A stretch of 64,000 nucleotides of DNA from Bradyrhizobium iriomotense (GTDB lineage: Bacteria > Pseudomonadota > Alphaproteobacteria > Rhizobiales > Xanthobacteraceae): the NCBI RefSeq assembly GCF_018129405.1, contig NZ_JAFCLP010000010.1, forward strand, positions 179,495 to 243,494. Direction: 5' to 3'. The notes beneath the pieces are model-generated. The model searched no databases. It worked only from the letters and a program-made list of their open reading frames with translations, and was not told where the DNA came from. The position numbers and the translations under genes were made by a program. Positions 63,924 to 64,000 of the stretch are shown here, piece after piece; position 1 is the first letter of the stretch; each line of letters starts with the position of its first letter.

Positions 63924-64000
63924 TGAACCGCCCCGGGATTGCCGGAGGCTCCAACTCTTGAGAAGGTGGAGCCATGACGAGCAAGACGACGAGCAAGTTT
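63924..64000 (+). mobile_element. IS3-family insertion sequence, copy 2 (left end only)
   Basis: 77 bases identical to 17348-17424, including the whole 26-bp terminal repeat and the OrfA start, in the same orientation. The element runs past the window edge. CCT precedes it, so the target differs from copy 1. Confidence 0.9.
63974..64000 (+). CDS. IS3-family OrfA, first nine codons
   Basis: ATG at 63974, 50 bases inside the element as in copy 1; MTSKTTSKF is identical to the OrfA at 17398. Truncated by the window edge. Confidence 0.85.

Overview
This is a GC-rich, repeat-scarred accessory stretch of an alphaproteobacterial genome, most likely a Bradyrhizobium symbiosis island or a similar integrative element. 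The organism call is an inference. It rests on codon use, on two Liv-type (branched-chain amino-acid-like) ABC transporter sets, on an extra pantothenate cluster, on small proteins I associate from memory with rhizobial islands, on a DUF2285 gene of the kind that regulates rhizobial ICE excision, and on layered insertion sequences. I see no tRNA, rRNA, nod, nif or CRISPR sequence.

Layout. 1-3.6 kb: 5' end of an RND efflux adaptor, a TetR repressor with a clear operator, an SDR and an Old Yellow Enzyme with a structured leader. 3.7-7.8 kb: livG-livF-livH-livM without a binding protein, then a truncated 3-hydroxyacyl-CoA dehydrogenase. 8.5-10.8 kb: panD-panB-panC. 10.9-13.3 kb: graveyard of small island genes, including an AbiEii toxin remnant and a doubly frameshifted ORF. 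13.4-15 kb: orphan PAS histidine kinase. 15-18.7 kb: IS701 scrap next to an IS256 element whose 3' end is replaced by an IS110 tail, then an intact IS3-family element. 18.9-24.3 kb: secreted tannase/feruloyl esterase with three AraC-type regulators. 24.5-31.9 kb: a complete Liv-type importer followed by CoA-transferase, SDR and GST genes and a decayed enoyl-CoA hydratase, apparently a catabolic operon for an organic or aromatic acid. 32-34.5 kb: island relics, BlaI-type repressor, frameshifted DUF2285 gene and a PIN-domain toxin-antitoxin pair. 35-46.5 kb: a divergent sugar or polyol regulon (Rbs-type importer, FGGY kinase, split transketolase, two SDRs, SorC-type regulator with matching candidate operators) followed by a RibBA-like gene with a degenerate second domain.

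47.2-63.2 kb is a defence island. It holds a Rad50-like ATPase with a small partner, a full QatABCD system, a DUF2130 nuclease / 81-aa protein / Swt1-type HEPN cluster, a proteasome-like Ntn hydrolase next to an Mrr-like nuclease, an AbiU2-like HEPN protein and a DUF4238 protein. The window ends in a second copy of the same IS3-family element in the same orientation, identical over the 77 bases visible. The 45 kb holding the catabolic and defence genes is therefore bracketed by direct repeats.

The least described material is the Ntn hydrolase/Mrr pair and the DUF2130/HEPN cluster. The kinase-transketolase regulon and the frameshifted DUF2285 gene are also worth following.
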